Source: Bacteroides sp. CAG:144
GTDB taxonomy: Bacteria > Bacteroidota > Bacteroidia > Bacteroidales > UBA11471
DNA: 32,945 nt
Assembly: GCA_000434215.1 (NCBI GenBank)
Contig: HF999746.1
Location: 94,909 to 127,853, forward strand
Reading direction: 5' to 3'
Shown in pieces: positions 15,296 to 23,809 of this stretch; position 1 is the stretch's first letter; each line of letters starts with the position of its first letter. A program made the translations under genes and the position numbers. The notes beneath the pieces were generated by a model. That model was not told where the DNA came from and made no database searches. It worked only from the letters and a program-made list of their open reading frames with translations.

Positions 15296-16345
15296 TTATT
15301 GTGGCAGACGGAATAAAAATTGAAAGGGCTTGCTCGGCTTGAAAGCTCGGTTGGCTTCGCCCGTATAGATTTCTCCATCGGTCAAAGTCAGTTTCTTTAT
15401 ACCGCTTTTGGGATTAAAATCCATTTTTTTAAGGTCTACCCAAAATGTATTCGGACTTAGAGTCGATTCGAAATAATAAACCTTGTTGGTTTGATCGGAT
15501 ACGGAACGCCACCGGGTCGATGAAATTTCCGGTTGTTGAGGCGTCGTGATTCCCAAAGGTACTGACACGTTCCGCATGACGCCGAATACACCGGCTAAGG
15601 CGTCTCTATGGCTGGCAGTACGGGGAAGTACACCGATATAGAACGAGGCTCGCGTAAACCGGTCGGACGATCGGTTTGTACCCGGTAGCATCACCAGTCC
15701 ACCTATGTTTTGCCAGTATTCGTTGATGGCCAGTTGTTTGTCGTAACTGGGCGAGTTGGTCAGTACCCGGTATTGCCGCCCCTCATGTATCGAGATTTTT
15801 CCGTCGAGGTATTCGATGATCGCGCTATTTCCGGTTGTGTCGGTAATCGCCATATGCAAGGTCGATGCCGATCCATTGGGCATACTCGGTGCATCTATGC
15901 GGAATGCGTCTTTTTGCAAATCTTCCACGGCTTCACTTACAGTGGCGAAGTTGTCGAGTACGTATTGCGCCCATATACTTATACCCATAATGGGACGGGT
16001 ATCGCCCGGTTGTGAATAAACGGTCTCGGGTAAATATAGCAGACTTGCTACGAGACCTTCTTCGTTCATGCCTTCGCTTGTACCCATTTCATAGCCCGAA
16101 GCTACGATACTGCCGTATCTCGATGTCCAACGCACGGTATTTCCGGTGTCGTAACCCTGTCGGGATATTCCTCGGGGAAGAATGTAGAGATTGGTAGGAA
16201 TATTTTCTTTCCAGTCCATGGTTCGTCCTGTAATGACGAGTCCGTTTTCTCCCAGATATACGGCACGTGTACAGGCTTCGGTCTTGTAGCTTATTAATGA
16301 TAAGGCAATAAGCAAAAAAATTGCAGATAGATGTTTTATATGCAT
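15296..16345 (-). CDS. Choloylglycine hydrolase / penicillin V acylase family (linear amide C-N hydrolase)
   Basis: A 349-residue secreted N-terminal-nucleophile hydrolase. Residues 1-24 are a signal peptide, and cleavage after Ala24 exposes Cys25 (ACTRAVYLGENG), which would be the catalytic nucleophile. The spacing to Arg41 and Asp44 in ITGRTMDWKE matches Cys2/Arg18/Asp21 of bile salt hydrolases. Asn94 (GMNEEG), Asn197 (LTNSPSYDKQL) and an Arg in DRFTRASFY (229 or 232) fit the other family positions, with shorter loops. Family members cleave conjugated bile acids, penicillin V or acyl-homoserine lactones; ACTRAVYLG...GRTMDW resembles Bacteroides bile salt hydrolases. Periplasmic location is expected. 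It has its own terminator at 15190 and an upstream neighbour separated by a terminator at 16478, so it is a single-gene unit. Confidence 0.92.
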   Translation of the reverse strand: MHIKHLSAIFLLIALSLISYKTEACTRAVYLGENGLVITGRTMDWKENIPTNLYILPRGISRQGYDTGNTVRWTSRYGSIVASGYEMGTSEGMNEEGLVASLLYLPETVYSQPGDTRPIMGISIWAQYVLDNFATVSEAVEDLQKDAFRIDAPSMPNGSASTLHMAITDTTGNSAIIEYLDGKISIHEGRQYRVLTNSPSYDKQLAINEYWQNIGGLVMLPGTNRSSDRFTRASFYIGVLPRTASHRDALAGVFGVMRNVSVPLGITTPQQPEISSTRWRSVSDQTNKVYYFESTLSPNTFWVDLKKMDFNPKSGIKKLTLTDGEIYTGEANRAFKPSKPFQFLFRLPQ

Positions 16346-16477
16346 GATGTGTATTGTTGAGGTAGATATATGCAGATAACAATTATTTCCCGATAAAGTT
16401 TGACGGGCGATGTGAAGTTTTTCATATCGGAGTAATTCGGATAGGTATTTGCCGGATTATCGTAGTGTATCGACATG

Positions 16478-16504
16478 AAAAATAGCCTGTCGAGAACGGG
16501 CTAT
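16478..16504 (-). terminator. Candidate terminator of the GH127-type gene, beyond the repeat cluster
   Basis: ATAGCCTGT (16482-16490) pairs with ACGGGCTAT (16496-16504), 9 bp with one G-T pair and a 5-nt loop. On the minus strand it is followed by TTTTT. The only minus-strand gene upstream is the glycosidase ending at 16919, so its transcript would run through the whole repeat cluster before ending here. Confidence 0.72.
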
Positions 16505-16532
16505 CGTAACTATTGGAAAAATGAAGAATTAG

Positions 16533-16918
16533 AGATCCCTCGCATATGCCCAGCATGACAAATCTGTAAAGGATCTATGGGATTCCTCGTCGGCCTGTCG
16601 ACCTCACTCGGAATGACAGTTGTTGTCATTCCGACGACCGTAGAGGGAGGAAGAATCTCCTACCAAGTGATGCACCCTTACGGTACAATGTCATTCTGAA
16701 AGGCTTTGCCTTGAAGAATCTCTTGAAAAATGAATGTTATTCTGAACGGAACACAATGAAGTGAAGAATCTCAAACAAACAGCACAAGATTCCTCATATT
16801 TATTCGGAATGACGATGTCATGCTGAGCAGTAGCGAAGCATCTCCCCCCCCAAGCGATTTTGCAAAAGATCTCTCACATTCGTTCGGAATGACATTGCCA
16901 TGAGACGCGGCGTGTTAA
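16533..16918. repeat. Dispersed palindromic repeat cluster B
   Basis: The region holds at least six units of the same family as cluster A. Examples are GGATTCCTCGTCGG...CTCGGAATGACAG then TGTCATTCCGACG...GAAGAATCTCC (about 16581-16660), GTCATTCTGAAAGG...GAAGAATCTC (about 16690-16722), AGATTCCTC...CGGAATGAC then TGTCATGCTGAGC...GAAGCATCTC (about 16787-16843), and AGATCTCTCACATTCGTTCG...GAATGACA (16867-16894). A run of eight C (16844-16851) sits between units. No coding potential is evident in 16346-16918. Confidence 0.85.
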
Positions 16919-19273
16919 TTACCGACAGATGAGGCGTATCTCGTAGATATGAGGAGTTACTTTTTCGTTGCCTTTACATATCTTTACGGTTAATTCGTTT
17001 TGAAATCGCAGGGGTTCGGGTATATCGAATTCCGCAACGGATACGTCGGATAATTGTCGGTGATCGGTCAATTTTCCCACTTCCTTCCCATTTATTTCTA
17101 TGCGGGCATCGCGTCTGAATTCCGGTCGGAATAGAATGTATACTTTATTTGCGCTTTCTTCTCCTGTTTTCATACGATAGGAGAACCAATTGTTTGTTTC
17201 TCGCCAGTGCGTGCCTTCATCGTCTCCGATACGGGATTTTTCCATTTGTATGAAATGGTCGTTTTCGGGTTGCTGTTCTCCACAAATAACTTTATCGGTC
17301 GTAATAGAATCCAGTGCGGCGCGTCTTTTTTCTTTTTCTGTCAACAGACTTATATGCGTTTGCAACTCTTTTTCCGAAAGTATAGGCCAGTACACCATAT
17401 ATCGGCATTCGTATAAGCGGTAAAAAGGTTGTAATATCATTTCGTCGTATTTATCCGGATAGATACCGGTTAATTTGAAAGTCAGAGGTTTACTGCCGTC
17501 CTTTTTTATATGGGATAAAATATGGGAGGTGTCGCCTACAATGATCGGCATGTTTTGCAACGGAAGGCGTTTCCCGTTGGCAATATGTCCGCCCCGGCTG
17601 TCATCGGCAAACAGACCGTCCTGCCCTTGTTTGCCCAGTTGGGCGGCTAAGACGACCGGCCCGTATAAGAAGGAGTAGTTCGGAGATTTGTCAGGTAATC
17701 CGACGCTATATAGATGCATGGGGAGATTTAGTCGGACTTTGTCATTTTTCGACCACGTTCGGGTCAGATATATGTATCCGTCTTTGATCATTATTTTTTG
17801 AGGAATGTCGTTGACCGATAGGTGTAACTCTTCTTGTTTTGTCCAACCGGGTAAACGGAGGCAGAGGGTAAATTTCTTTTTCCCGTTTCGGGGACGAACA
17901 ATTATCGTTGTACCTTCTTCTTCGGGAAAATGCGTTTGCTGTATAATTTCTGTATTGCCCCATTGCAATGTGGAGGGGATAAAAAGATTGACATATAGGG
18001 ATTTGTCGTTATATCCGTAAATCATTTCTCCGTATTTGGCATGATTTTCGAGGCCGGAGCCGACACAGCACCAGAAGCTGGTTTGGGGTTGTGAATATAC
18101 GCGATAGTGTCCCGGACGCATCGGCGTAAAGTATACAAATCCGCCCTGTACCGGATTTTGAGAAGAGAGGATATGGTTATAAAGAGCTCGTTCGTAGTAA
18201 TCGACCATTTTGACATCGGCGCTTGTCTCGTACAGCATTTTTGTCAGACGAAGCATATTGTAAGTGTTGCATGTTTCCGGCCCTTGTTCATTGCTCAACA
18301 TGCTGCTGAAATCATCGGCCGGATTGAAATGTTCCCTGACACTGTTCCCTCCGATTGAGATGCTGCGGTGTTCCACGACCGTTTCCCAGAAGTAATGGGC
18401 TGCATCGTTCCAATCCCGATTCCCTTCTACATCGGCGATGCGTTTGAACCCGATGATTTTGGGTATTTGGGTATTTGCATGCATGCCGGTCAGCAGGTCT
18501 TGATGCTTCAATAAGGGTTGAAGTATTTCTTGATGGGAAAATCGGTGTGCCAGTTCCAGATACCTGTTATCACCGGTTATGTAGGCGACGTCGGCGAATG
18601 TTTCGTTCAGGCCGCCGTGTTCGCTGTTGAGCATTTCTTGTATTTGAGTGTTACTTAGAGATGAGACCAAGCGGAGCATCCAGTCCGTGAGTTTTACCAG
18701 CATTTTTTTTGCTTTTCGACTTCCTGTTTGGATATAGGCGTCTCGGAGTCCTGCATATATTTTATGTATATTGTAGAGAGGGACCCACTTCCCGTTTAAA
18801 TCGAAACGGCTGGCTCGTATATTTCCGTGGCTTATTTCTTCCCACATGTTTTTTCCGCCCGGAACGCCACAAAGGTATCCGTCCCCCGAAGCCTCTTGGC
18901 AATCTTCCAATTCATTCAACACATAGTCGAGCCTCTCTTTTATCTCCTGATTGCCGGTTGCTGCGTACATATAAGACAAAGCCGATAGATAATGACCTCC
19001 GATATGTCCGTCCAGTCCGCTGTTTTCCCAGTTACCGTAATTGGTCGCTTTGGGAGGTAGTCCGGCTTCTTTACGATAAGGAGCCAATAGTCTATCTGGG
19101 TTTAATCCTAAAAGATAGCATATATCCAAGTCTTGTGCGTTTTTGAACGGACTTTCGGTTAACCTAACTTGGCTAACGGGAAAACATTTTACTTTGTCGG
19201 GCAGTTGGGCTTCTGCCGATATTGCGATGGTGAGAAAGGCCGGTAGGAGTAAGTATATTTTATTGATTTTCAT
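16919..19273 (-). CDS. GH127/GH146-type beta-L-arabinofuranosidase (DUF1680 family)
   Basis: A 784-residue secreted glycosidase. Residues 1-22 are a signal peptide (LLLPAFLTIAISAEA). The (alpha/alpha)6 barrel carries GHIGGHYLSALSYMYAATGN (90-109). The zinc/catalytic residues of the family can be placed: Glu333 and Cys335 in GPETCNTYNML, and Cys402-Cys403 in FWCCVGSGLEN, which correspond to Glu338, Cys340, Cys417 and Cys418 of Bifidobacterium HypBA1; one of the paired cysteines is the nucleophile. C-terminal beta-sandwich domains follow. It probably removes beta-L-arabinofuranose from plant arabinan or hydroxyproline glycans. No SusC/SusD or other CAZyme adjoins it, so it is an isolated gene rather than part of a visible utilisation locus. 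TAATTTTG on the minus strand (19329-19336) may be its -7 element. Confidence 0.9.
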   Translation of the reverse strand: MKINKIYLLLPAFLTIAISAEAQLPDKVKCFPVSQVRLTESPFKNAQDLDICYLLGLNPDRLLAPYRKEAGLPPKATNYGNWENSGLDGHIGGHYLSALSYMYAATGNQEIKERLDYVLNELEDCQEASGDGYLCGVPGGKNMWEEISHGNIRASRFDLNGKWVPLYNIHKIYAGLRDAYIQTGSRKAKKMLVKLTDWMLRLVSSLSNTQIQEMLNSEHGGLNETFADVAYITGDNRYLELAHRFSHQEILQPLLKHQDLLTGMHANTQIPKIIGFKRIADVEGNRDWNDAAHYFWETVVEHRSISIGGNSVREHFNPADDFSSMLSNEQGPETCNTYNMLRLTKMLYETSADVKMVDYYERALYNHILSSQNPVQGGFVYFTPMRPGHYRVYSQPQTSFWCCVGSGLENHAKYGEMIYGYNDKSLYVNLFIPSTLQWGNTEIIQQTHFPEEEGTTIIVRPRNGKKKFTLCLRLPGWTKQEELHLSVNDIPQKIMIKDGYIYLTRTWSKNDKVRLNLPMHLYSVGLPDKSPNYSFLYGPVVLAAQLGKQGQDGLFADDSRGGHIANGKRLPLQNMPIIVGDTSHILSHIKKDGSKPLTFKLTGIYPDKYDEMILQPFYRLYECRYMVYWPILSEKELQTHISLLTEKEKRRAALDSITTDKVICGEQQPENDHFIQMEKSRIGDDEGTHWRETNNWFSYRMKTGEESANKVYILFRPEFRRDARIEINGKEVGKLTDHRQLSDVSVAEFDIPEPLRFQNELTVKICKGNEKVTPHIYEIRLICR

Positions 19274-19328
19274 GGAAATGTGTTTTTTTTAGGTATATAA
19301 TTGGTTTTTGGGTAGAGTGGTTATAAAA

Positions 19329-19336
19329 CAAAATTA
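19329..19336 (-). promoter_or_regulatory. Candidate -7 element of the GH127-type gene
   Basis: The minus strand reads TAATTTTG, a full match to TAnnTTTG, about 55 bp before the start codon at 19273. No TTTG is seen at the -33 distance, so this is weak. Confidence 0.35.
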
Positions 19337-19440
19337 GCGATATTTATGGAATAATAGGTGTGTTTTTTACCCTGAAAAGTGGATTTTATGGGAAAAATAT
19401 TATCGATCGAATGTAAAAAGTGGTTTGCGGAATTTTTATA

Positions 19441-19472
19441 AAAAAGAAAATAGCCCGCCAGAGGCGGGCTAT
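19441..19472 (-). terminator. Terminator of the glmS-purF-carAB operon
   Basis: ATAGCCCGC (19450-19458) and GCGGGCTAT (19464-19472) form a perfect 9-bp stem with a CAGAG loop. On the minus strand it is followed by TTTTCTTTTT. It begins 21 bp after the carB stop. Confidence 0.9.
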
Positions 19473-19493
19473 CATAGCTATTGAAAGGCAGAA

Positions 19494-22400
19494 TCAATAT
19501 TCCTCCCACGATTTGATTTCGAGCGTGTCGAGGTCTATTTCGCAAAAAGCCGAGATAAAAGCCGAGGCCAATCGGGAGTTGGTGATGAGGGGAATATTCA
19601 AGTCGATGGCAGCGCGGCGTATCTTATATCCGTTGTCGAGCTCGCCTACGGTGAGATTTTTCGGGATATTCACCACAAGGTCTATCTCTTTTTGGTGTAA
19701 CAGGTCGAGGGCTTGCGGAGCTCCGTCTTCACCGGGCCATGCAACGAGTGTCGAAGGTATGCCGTTGCCTGCGAGCATTTTGTGAGTACCTCCGGTAGCG
19801 TAGAGTTTGTATCCTTTTTCATGTAATTTTTCGGCAGCGGCGAGCATATCGATTTTTTGTTTGGCCGTACCTGTCGAGAGCAGGATTCCTTTGCCCTTGT
19901 CGGGAATGCGCTGTCCGACCGAAATCATTGCTTTGAGTATGGCGCAGTCGGTATCGTTGCCCAAACAGCCTACTTCTCCCGTAGATACCATATCGACACC
20001 CAGTACGGGATCGGCCTTTTGTAGTCGGGAGAAGGAGAATTGCGAAGCTTTGATCCCTACGTAGTCGATGTCGAAAAGCGTATGATGGGGCTTCTCGACG
20101 GGCAGTCCCAGCATGATGCGTGTAGCCAGATCGATGAAATTTATTTTCAGTACCTTGCTGATGAACGGGAAACTGCGAGACGCGCGTAAGTTGCACTCGA
20201 TGACCTTGATGGCATTTTCTTTGGCGAGGAACTGTATGTTGAACGGTCCCGAAATGTTCAGTTCTTTGGCGATGAGTTTCGAGATACGTTTTACGCGGCG
20301 CATGGTCTCCATGTAAAGTTTTTGGGGCGGGAACTGTATGGTAGCGTCGCCCGAGTGTACGCCGGCAAATTCGATATGTTCCGAGATGGCGTAGGCGATG
20401 ATTTCTCCGTTTTCGGCGACAGCGTCCATCTCCACCTCTTTGGCGTGTTCGATAAATTGCGAAACGACGACAGGGTGTTTTTTCGATACGTTGGCGGCCA
20501 GTTCGAGGAATCGCACCAGTTCGTCGTGGTTCGAACATACGTTCATGGCTGCTCCCGATAGCACGTAGGAGGGACGTACCAGCACGGGGAATCCTACTTC
20601 CTCGATAAACTCGTTGATGTCGTTCATCGATGTAAGTTCGCGCCAAGCCGGTTGGTCGATACCCAGTCGGTCGCACATGGCCGAGAATTTGTTGCGATCT
20701 TCGGCATTGTCGATGCTTTGGGCAGAAGTGCCAAGAATATTCACACCCTGATCGGCCAGTTTCAGTGCCAGATTATTTGGTATCTGGCCACCGGTCGACA
20801 CGATGATGCCGTGAGGATTTTCGAGGTCGAGAATATCGAGCACCCGCTCGAAAGTCAATTCGTCGAAATAGAGGCGGTCGCACATGTCGTAATCGGTCGA
20901 TACCGTTTCGGGATTATAATTGATCATGACACTGCGGTATCCCTCCTTGCGTATGGTATTGAGGGCGTTTACCCCGCACCAGTCAAATTCTACCGAGCTT
21001 CCGATACGGTAGGCTCCCGACCCGAGTACGACAACCGAACGACGGTCACCGAGGTAACGGACGTCGTTTCCCGTACCGCTGTAAGTCAGGTAGAGATAAT
21101 TGGTTTGAGCCGGATATTCGGCGGCGAGCGTGTCGATTTGTTTCACGACAGGCACTACACCATGACTTTTTCGGAACATGCGCACGCGCAGAATGTTGGC
21201 GTCCATGTCTCCGCCTTTAAGTACGGCCCGGGCGATTTGGAAATCGGAGAATCCTTCACGTTTGGCCTGTTTCAACAAGTCGAGGGGCAGGGCTTCGAGT
21301 TGATTGTATTTTTCGAGTTCGTCGGCTGTACGCACGATGTTATGCAGCTTTTCGAGAAACCAGCGGTCGATGCGGGTAAGATCGTGTATCTGGTCTACGG
21401 TGTAACCGGCGCGCATGGCTTTGCTGATGACGAAGATGCGTTTGTCGGTCGGTTCGTGCAAAGCTTTGTCGATGTTGTCGATGACCAGTTCTTTATTTTC
21501 GACGAACCCGTGCATACCCTGGCCTATCATGCGGAGGCCTTTCTGTATGGCTTCTTCGAAAGTGCGGCCTATGGCCATCACTTCTCCCACCGATTTCATG
21601 CTGCTGCCCAGTTCGCGGGATACGCCGTGGAATTTACCCAAGTCCCAGCGGGGAATTTTGCACACTACATAGTCGAGTGCCGGTTCGAAGAAGGCCGAAG
21701 TCGTCTGCGTTACCGAGTTTTTCAGGTCGAAAAGTCCGTAACCGAGTCCCAGTTTGGCGGCGACGAAAGCCAATGGATACCCCGTTGCTTTCGATGCGAG
21801 TGCCGAGGAACGGCTCAGACGGGCGTTTACTTCGATGACGCGGTAGTCTTCCGATTCGGGGTCGAAAGCATATTGCACGTTGCATTCCCCAACGATACCG
21901 ATATGGCGAATGATGCGTATGGCCAGCTCGCGCAATTTGTGGTATTCGCTGTTGGTCAATGTCTGGGAGGGAGCGATGACGATACTTTCGCCCGTGTGGA
22001 TACCCAGCGGGTCGAAGTTTTCCATGTTGCACACCGTGATGCAGTTGTCAAAGCGGTCGCGCACGACTTCATATTCGATTTCTTTCCAGCCTTTGAGGGA
22101 TTTTTCGACTAGAACCTGCGGAGAAAAAGAGAAGGCTTTCTCGACGAGTCGGTCGAGCTCTTCTTCGTTGTCGCAGAATCCGCTACCCAAACCACCCAGA
22201 GCGTATGCGGCCCGTATGATGACGGGATAGCCCAGCCGTGCGGCTGCCGCACGGGCGTCGGCAATGTTTTCGACAGCTTCGCTTTTGATGGTCTTTACAT
22301 CTATTTCATCGAGTTTTTTGACGAAGAGTTCGCGATCTTCGGTATCCATGATGGCTTGTACGGGAGTACCCAGTACCTGCACGTCGTATTTTTCGAGGAT

Positions 22401-22712
22401 TCCGCTTTTATACAAGGCGACACCGCAGTTGAGGGCCGTTTGGCCACCGAAGGAGAGCAGAATACCTTGCGGACGTTCTTTTGCGATGACTTTCTCTACG
22501 AAAAAGGGAGTTACGGGGAGGAAGTAGATATGGTCGGCCACACCTTCCGAAGTTTGCACCGTTGCGATGTTGGGATTGATGAGGACGGTCTCTATACCTT
22601 CTTCCCGCAGCGCTTTGAGAGCTTGCGAACCTGAATAGTCAAACTCTCCGGCTTCTCCTATTTTCAAGGCTCCTGAGCCTAATAACAGAACTTTTTTTAT
22701 CGTTGTATCCAT
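19494..22712 (-). CDS. carB: Carbamoyl-phosphate synthase large subunit CarB
   Basis: A 1072-residue protein of normal length. It starts with KKVLLLGSGALKIGEAGEFD, the CarB hallmark, and has two homologous ATP-grasp halves. The first carries AAYALGGLGSGF and EVNARLSRSSALASKATGYP, the second RPSYVLSGAAMNV and ECNLRASRSFPFISK. A C-terminal MGS-like allosteric domain starts near 935 (LSTGTAKQKIDMLAAAEKL). With CarA it makes carbamoyl phosphate from bicarbonate, ATP and glutamine ammonia for pyrimidines and arginine. It lies 13 bp after carA and is the last gene of the operon, with a perfect terminator downstream. Confidence 0.98.
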   Translation of the reverse strand: MDTTIKKVLLLGSGALKIGEAGEFDYSGSQALKALREEGIETVLINPNIATVQTSEGVADHIYFLPVTPFFVEKVIAKERPQGILLSFGGQTALNCGVALYKSGILEKYDVQVLGTPVQAIMDTEDRELFVKKLDEIDVKTIKSEAVENIADARAAAARLGYPVIIRAAYALGGLGSGFCDNEEELDRLVEKAFSFSPQVLVEKSLKGWKEIEYEVVRDRFDNCITVCNMENFDPLGIHTGESIVIAPSQTLTNSEYHKLRELAIRIIRHIGIVGECNVQYAFDPESEDYRVIEVNARLSRSSALASKATGYPLAFVAAKLGLGYGLFDLKNSVTQTTSAFFEPALDYVVCKIPRWDLGKFHGVSRELGSSMKSVGEVMAIGRTFEEAIQKGLRMIGQGMHGFVENKELVIDNIDKALHEPTDKRIFVISKAMRAGYTVDQIHDLTRIDRWFLEKLHNIVRTADELEKYNQLEALPLDLLKQAKREGFSDFQIARAVLKGGDMDANILRVRMFRKSHGVVPVVKQIDTLAAEYPAQTNYLYLTYSGTGNDVRYLGDRRSVVVLGSGAYRIGSSVEFDWCGVNALNTIRKEGYRSVMINYNPETVSTDYDMCDRLYFDELTFERVLDILDLENPHGIIVSTGGQIPNNLALKLADQGVNILGTSAQSIDNAEDRNKFSAMCDRLGIDQPAWRELTSMNDINEFIEEVGFPVLVRPSYVLSGAAMNVCSNHDELVRFLELAANVSKKHPVVVSQFIEHAKEVEMDAVAENGEIIAYAISEHIEFAGVHSGDATIQFPPQKLYMETMRRVKRISKLIAKELNISGPFNIQFLAKENAIKVIECNLRASRSFPFISKVLKINFIDLATRIMLGLPVEKPHHTLFDIDYVGIKASQFSFSRLQKADPVLGVDMVSTGEVGCLGNDTDCAILKAMISVGQRIPDKGKGILLSTGTAKQKIDMLAAAEKLHEKGYKLYATGGTHKMLAGNGIPSTLVAWPGEDGAPQALDLLHQKEIDLVVNIPKNLTVGELDNGYKIRRAAIDLNIPLITNSRLASAFISAFCEIDLDTLEIKSWEEY

Positions 22713-22725
22713 AGGGGTGAGGCTT

Positions 22726-23799
22726 TTAAATCATATCAATAAATGTATCGAACAGAAATTCGGTATCGGTAGGTCCGCTGGCAGCTTCGGGGTGGAATTG
22801 TGCCGAGAAGAACGGTAACCGTTTGTGGCGGATTCCTTCGTTGGTACCGTCGTTCATGTTCAGGAAAAGAGGCTCCCAGTCATCGCCCAGCGTATTGTTG
22901 TCGACGGCATAACCGTGATTCTGTGAGGTGATGAAACATTTTTCGGTACCAGCCATGCGCACCGGTTGGTTATGGCTTCGGTGTCCGTATTTGAGTTTGA
23001 AGGTTTTGGCTCCGCCGGCTTTGGCGAGTAGCTGATTTCCCATGCAGATACCGAAAATGGGTTTCTTCTTTTTCATGGCTTCGCGTATGTGGTTCACCGT
23101 TATCTCGCAGGTATCGGGATCACCGGGACCGTTAGAAATAAACAGCCCGTCGAATTCCAGCGTGTTGAAATCGTAATCCCACGGTACTCTCACGACGGTT
23201 ACATCGCGTTTCAGCAAGCAGCGGATAATGTTATGTTTCACGCCGCAATCGACGAGAACTACCCGTTTTTTTCCGGTACCGTATGTAATGACTTCTTTGC
23301 AGCTTACACGAGCGACTTGATTGATGAGATTGGGATCGACAAAATCAATTTCGTTTTCATTCTCAAAAACGATTTTTCCTTTCATGCTACCCTTTTCCCG
23401 GAGCAGTTTGGTCAGTTCGCGCGTATCGATACCCGTGATGCCCGCTATTTTTTCTTTTTTCAACCATTCGCCGAGGCTTTCCACGGCATTCCAATGACTG
23501 TAATTTTCGGAGTAATCCGATACGATGATGGCTTCGGCATGGATTTTCTCCGATTCGAGAAAGGTTGATATGCCGTTTGTTTCAAACGTTTGGCGAGGTA
23601 CGCCGTAGTTACCCACCAACGGATAAGTGAGAACCATCATCTGACCCGAGTAAGAAGGGTCGGTGAGGCTTTCGGGGTATCCTGTCATGGCGGTGTTGAA
23701 TACAACCTCTCCGGCTACGGCCTTGTCGTAACCGAAAGAGTACCCGCGGAAGCGGCTTCCGTCGTCGAGAATCAATAAAACTTCTTTTTTTGCTTGCAT
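22726..23799 (-). CDS. carA: Carbamoyl-phosphate synthase small subunit CarA
   Basis: A 357-residue class I glutamine amidotransferase. The N-terminal half has the CarA-specific GEVVFNTAMTGYPESLTDPS (30-49). The glutaminase half has GPGDP, the nucleophile elbow IFGICMGNQLLA with Cys252, and SAQFHPEA with His336 and Glu338 completing the triad. It releases ammonia from glutamine and channels it to CarB. The stop lies 13 bp before the carB start, and the start lies 10 bp after the PurF-like gene, so these are co-transcribed. Confidence 0.98.
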   Translation of the reverse strand: MQAKKEVLLILDDGSRFRGYSFGYDKAVAGEVVFNTAMTGYPESLTDPSYSGQMMVLTYPLVGNYGVPRQTFETNGISTFLESEKIHAEAIIVSDYSENYSHWNAVESLGEWLKKEKIAGITGIDTRELTKLLREKGSMKGKIVFENENEIDFVDPNLINQVARVSCKEVITYGTGKKRVVLVDCGVKHNIIRCLLKRDVTVVRVPWDYDFNTLEFDGLFISNGPGDPDTCEITVNHIREAMKKKKPIFGICMGNQLLAKAGGAKTFKLKYGHRSHNQPVRMAGTEKCFITSQNHGYAVDNNTLGDDWEPLFLNMNDGTNEGIRHKRLPFFSAQFHPEAASGPTDTEFLFDTFIDMI

Positions 23800-23809
23800 T
23801 GTAGTGCGC

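Noticed and set aside
20652..22112. Long open frame (486 codons) on the plus strand antisense to carB
   Set aside because: It lies wholly within carB, its translation has no recognisable domain, and long antisense frames are a side effect of the codon usage of this gene.
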